From Coralloluteibacterium stylophorae (GTDB lineage: Bacteria; Pseudomonadota; Gammaproteobacteria; Xanthomonadales; Xanthomonadaceae), in the NCBI RefSeq assembly GCF_018122625.2, contig NZ_JAGQFT020000001.1, positions 310,001-374,000 of the forward strand: a DNA stretch of 64,000 nucleotides. Direction: 5' to 3'. Made by a program: the position numbers and the translations under genes. The stretch's first letter is position 1. The number at the start of each line of letters is the position of its first letter. Under the pieces are notes generated by a model, which worked only from the letters and a program-made list of their open reading frames with translations, was not told the origin of the DNA and did not search any database. Below are positions 63,470 through 64,000 of the stretch, one piece after another.

Positions 63470-63485
63470 CCGCTCGACCCGCGCG

Positions 63486-64000
63486 TTAGCCCGGCCGCCG
63501 CCGGGCCAGCCATGCCGCGCGCGACTGCCCCCAGATACCGATGTCCTTCTGGTCGTGCGGCGCGGGCAGGCGACCCATCCGCAGCAGCGTGGAGCCCAGC
63601 CGGGCCGCAACCCGCTGCGACGGGACGTTGTCGGGATCGATGGTATGGACGATCTCGCTCCAGCCGAGGTGGTCGACCGCCCAGTCCATCGCAGCGGTCG
63701 CGCCTTCGACCGCGTAGCCCCGTCCCTGCGCGTCGCGCACGAGGGTCCAGCCCACCTCGGTCCCGGGCCAGCCGTCGGTTTGCCAGGGGCCGAGCCTGCC
63801 GATCCAGCGCCCGCTCGCCTTCTCGATCACCGAGAACATCGCGAAGCCGCAGGCCTGCCAGGCGCCGATCTGCGTCATCAGCGCGCGCCACACCATCGAG
63901 CGCGGCTGCGCGCCGCCGATGAAGCGGACGTGCTCGGCGTCGCCCATCAGCCGTACGAAGTCCTCGAGGTCGGCGAGCTGCGGTGGACGCAGCAGCAGGC
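63486..64000 (-). CDS. GNAT-family N-acetyltransferase (partial, N-terminus off window)
   Basis: The frame runs off the right edge; in the visible N-terminal part LLLRPPQLADLEDFVRLMGD continues from beyond position 64000, so the internal ATG at 63947 is not the true start. The GNAT fold is recognised by IGRLGPWQ, TEVGWTLVRDAQGRGYAVEG (acetyl-CoA-binding motif A with RGYAVE) and DNVPSQRVAARLGSTL. It resembles RimJ/RimL-type acetyltransferases. It is convergent with the OmpA-like gene. The substrate is unknown. Confidence 0.85.
   Translation of the reverse strand, partial: LLLRPPQLADLEDFVRLMGDAEHVRFIGGAQPRSMVWRALMTQIGAWQACGFAMFSVIEKASGRWIGRLGPWQTDGWPGTEVGWTLVRDAQGRGYAVEGATAAMDWAVDHLGWSEIVHTIDPDNVPSQRVAARLGSTLLRMGRLPAPHDQKDIGIWGQSRAAWLARRRPG

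Noticed and set aside
63461-63478. Terminator between the OmpA-like and GNAT genes
   Set aside because: A GTCGAG/CTCGAC stem exists, but it overlaps the stop codon, has no T-run and is short, so support is too weak.

Overview
The window looks like chromosome from a high-GC gammaproteobacterium of the Xanthomonadaceae/Lysobacteraceae (Luteimonas/Lysobacter-like). This is inferred from the strong GC bias at third codon positions, the Lipid A/LPS and lol gene order, the MsrPQ pair, a lone FMN-binding glutamate-synthase-like protein and a xanthomonad-style mannoside locus (LacI, FucP-type transporter, fructokinase, mannose isomerase, GH92). I see no insertion sequence, prophage, plasmid origin or CRISPR array. 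No gene-free stretch exceeds about 300 bases.

Layout. (1) 1-5.4 kb, minus strand: a CirA-type TonB-dependent receptor followed after 4 bases by a CobN-like chelatase that carries a signal peptide and runs off the left edge. An AT-rich palindrome resembling a Zur box sits directly in front of the receptor. (2) 5.4-14.2 kb: a two-component system, an alpha/beta hydrolase, an SDR, a run of epoxide-hydrolase-like protein, cytochrome P460-like protein and thioredoxin-like protein, a putative lipoprotein and an ABC-F ATPase. (3) 14.4-22.5 kb, minus strand: two tandem three-gene operons for PaoABC-type molybdenum aldehyde oxidoreductases. Only the upstream set has a visible Tat signal. (4) 22.7-33.8 kb: a mannoside/N-glycan utilisation locus with divergent transcription from a LacI-operator region. 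One GH92 reads left. LacI, transporter, fructokinase, mannose isomerase, a large GH92 and a secreted metalloprotease-like protein read right, most with 4-base ATGA/GTGA overlaps.

(5) 33.8-44.8 kb: mixed housekeeping genes: exonuclease I, a DUF2461 protein, msrPQ, an FHA protein, two polyhydroxyalkanoate-granule-related proteins, a membrane-anchored restriction-endonuclease-fold protein, arsC, a glutamate-synthase-like protein, tRNA-Val, tRNA-Leu with a decayed AAA+ ATPase remnant beside it, and a DUF4396 membrane protein. (6) 44.8-61.9 kb, minus strand: tRNA Gly-Cys-Gly, pgsA, uvrC, low-molecular-weight phosphatase, kdsB, lpxK, msbA, exbD, exbB, comEC, lolD, lolC, ygfX, sdhE, sdhBADC and a small DUF1674 assembly-factor gene. 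This is envelope biogenesis plus succinate dehydrogenase. (7) 61.9-64 kb: ygfZ, an OmpA-like lipoprotein and a GNAT acetyltransferase cut by the right edge.

The most interesting locus is the receptor/CobN-like pair. Its operator-like palindrome points to zinc (Zur) control, and a periplasmic CobN homologue without any visible cobalamin genes suggests a metal- or tetrapyrrole-scavenging system rather than B12 synthesis.
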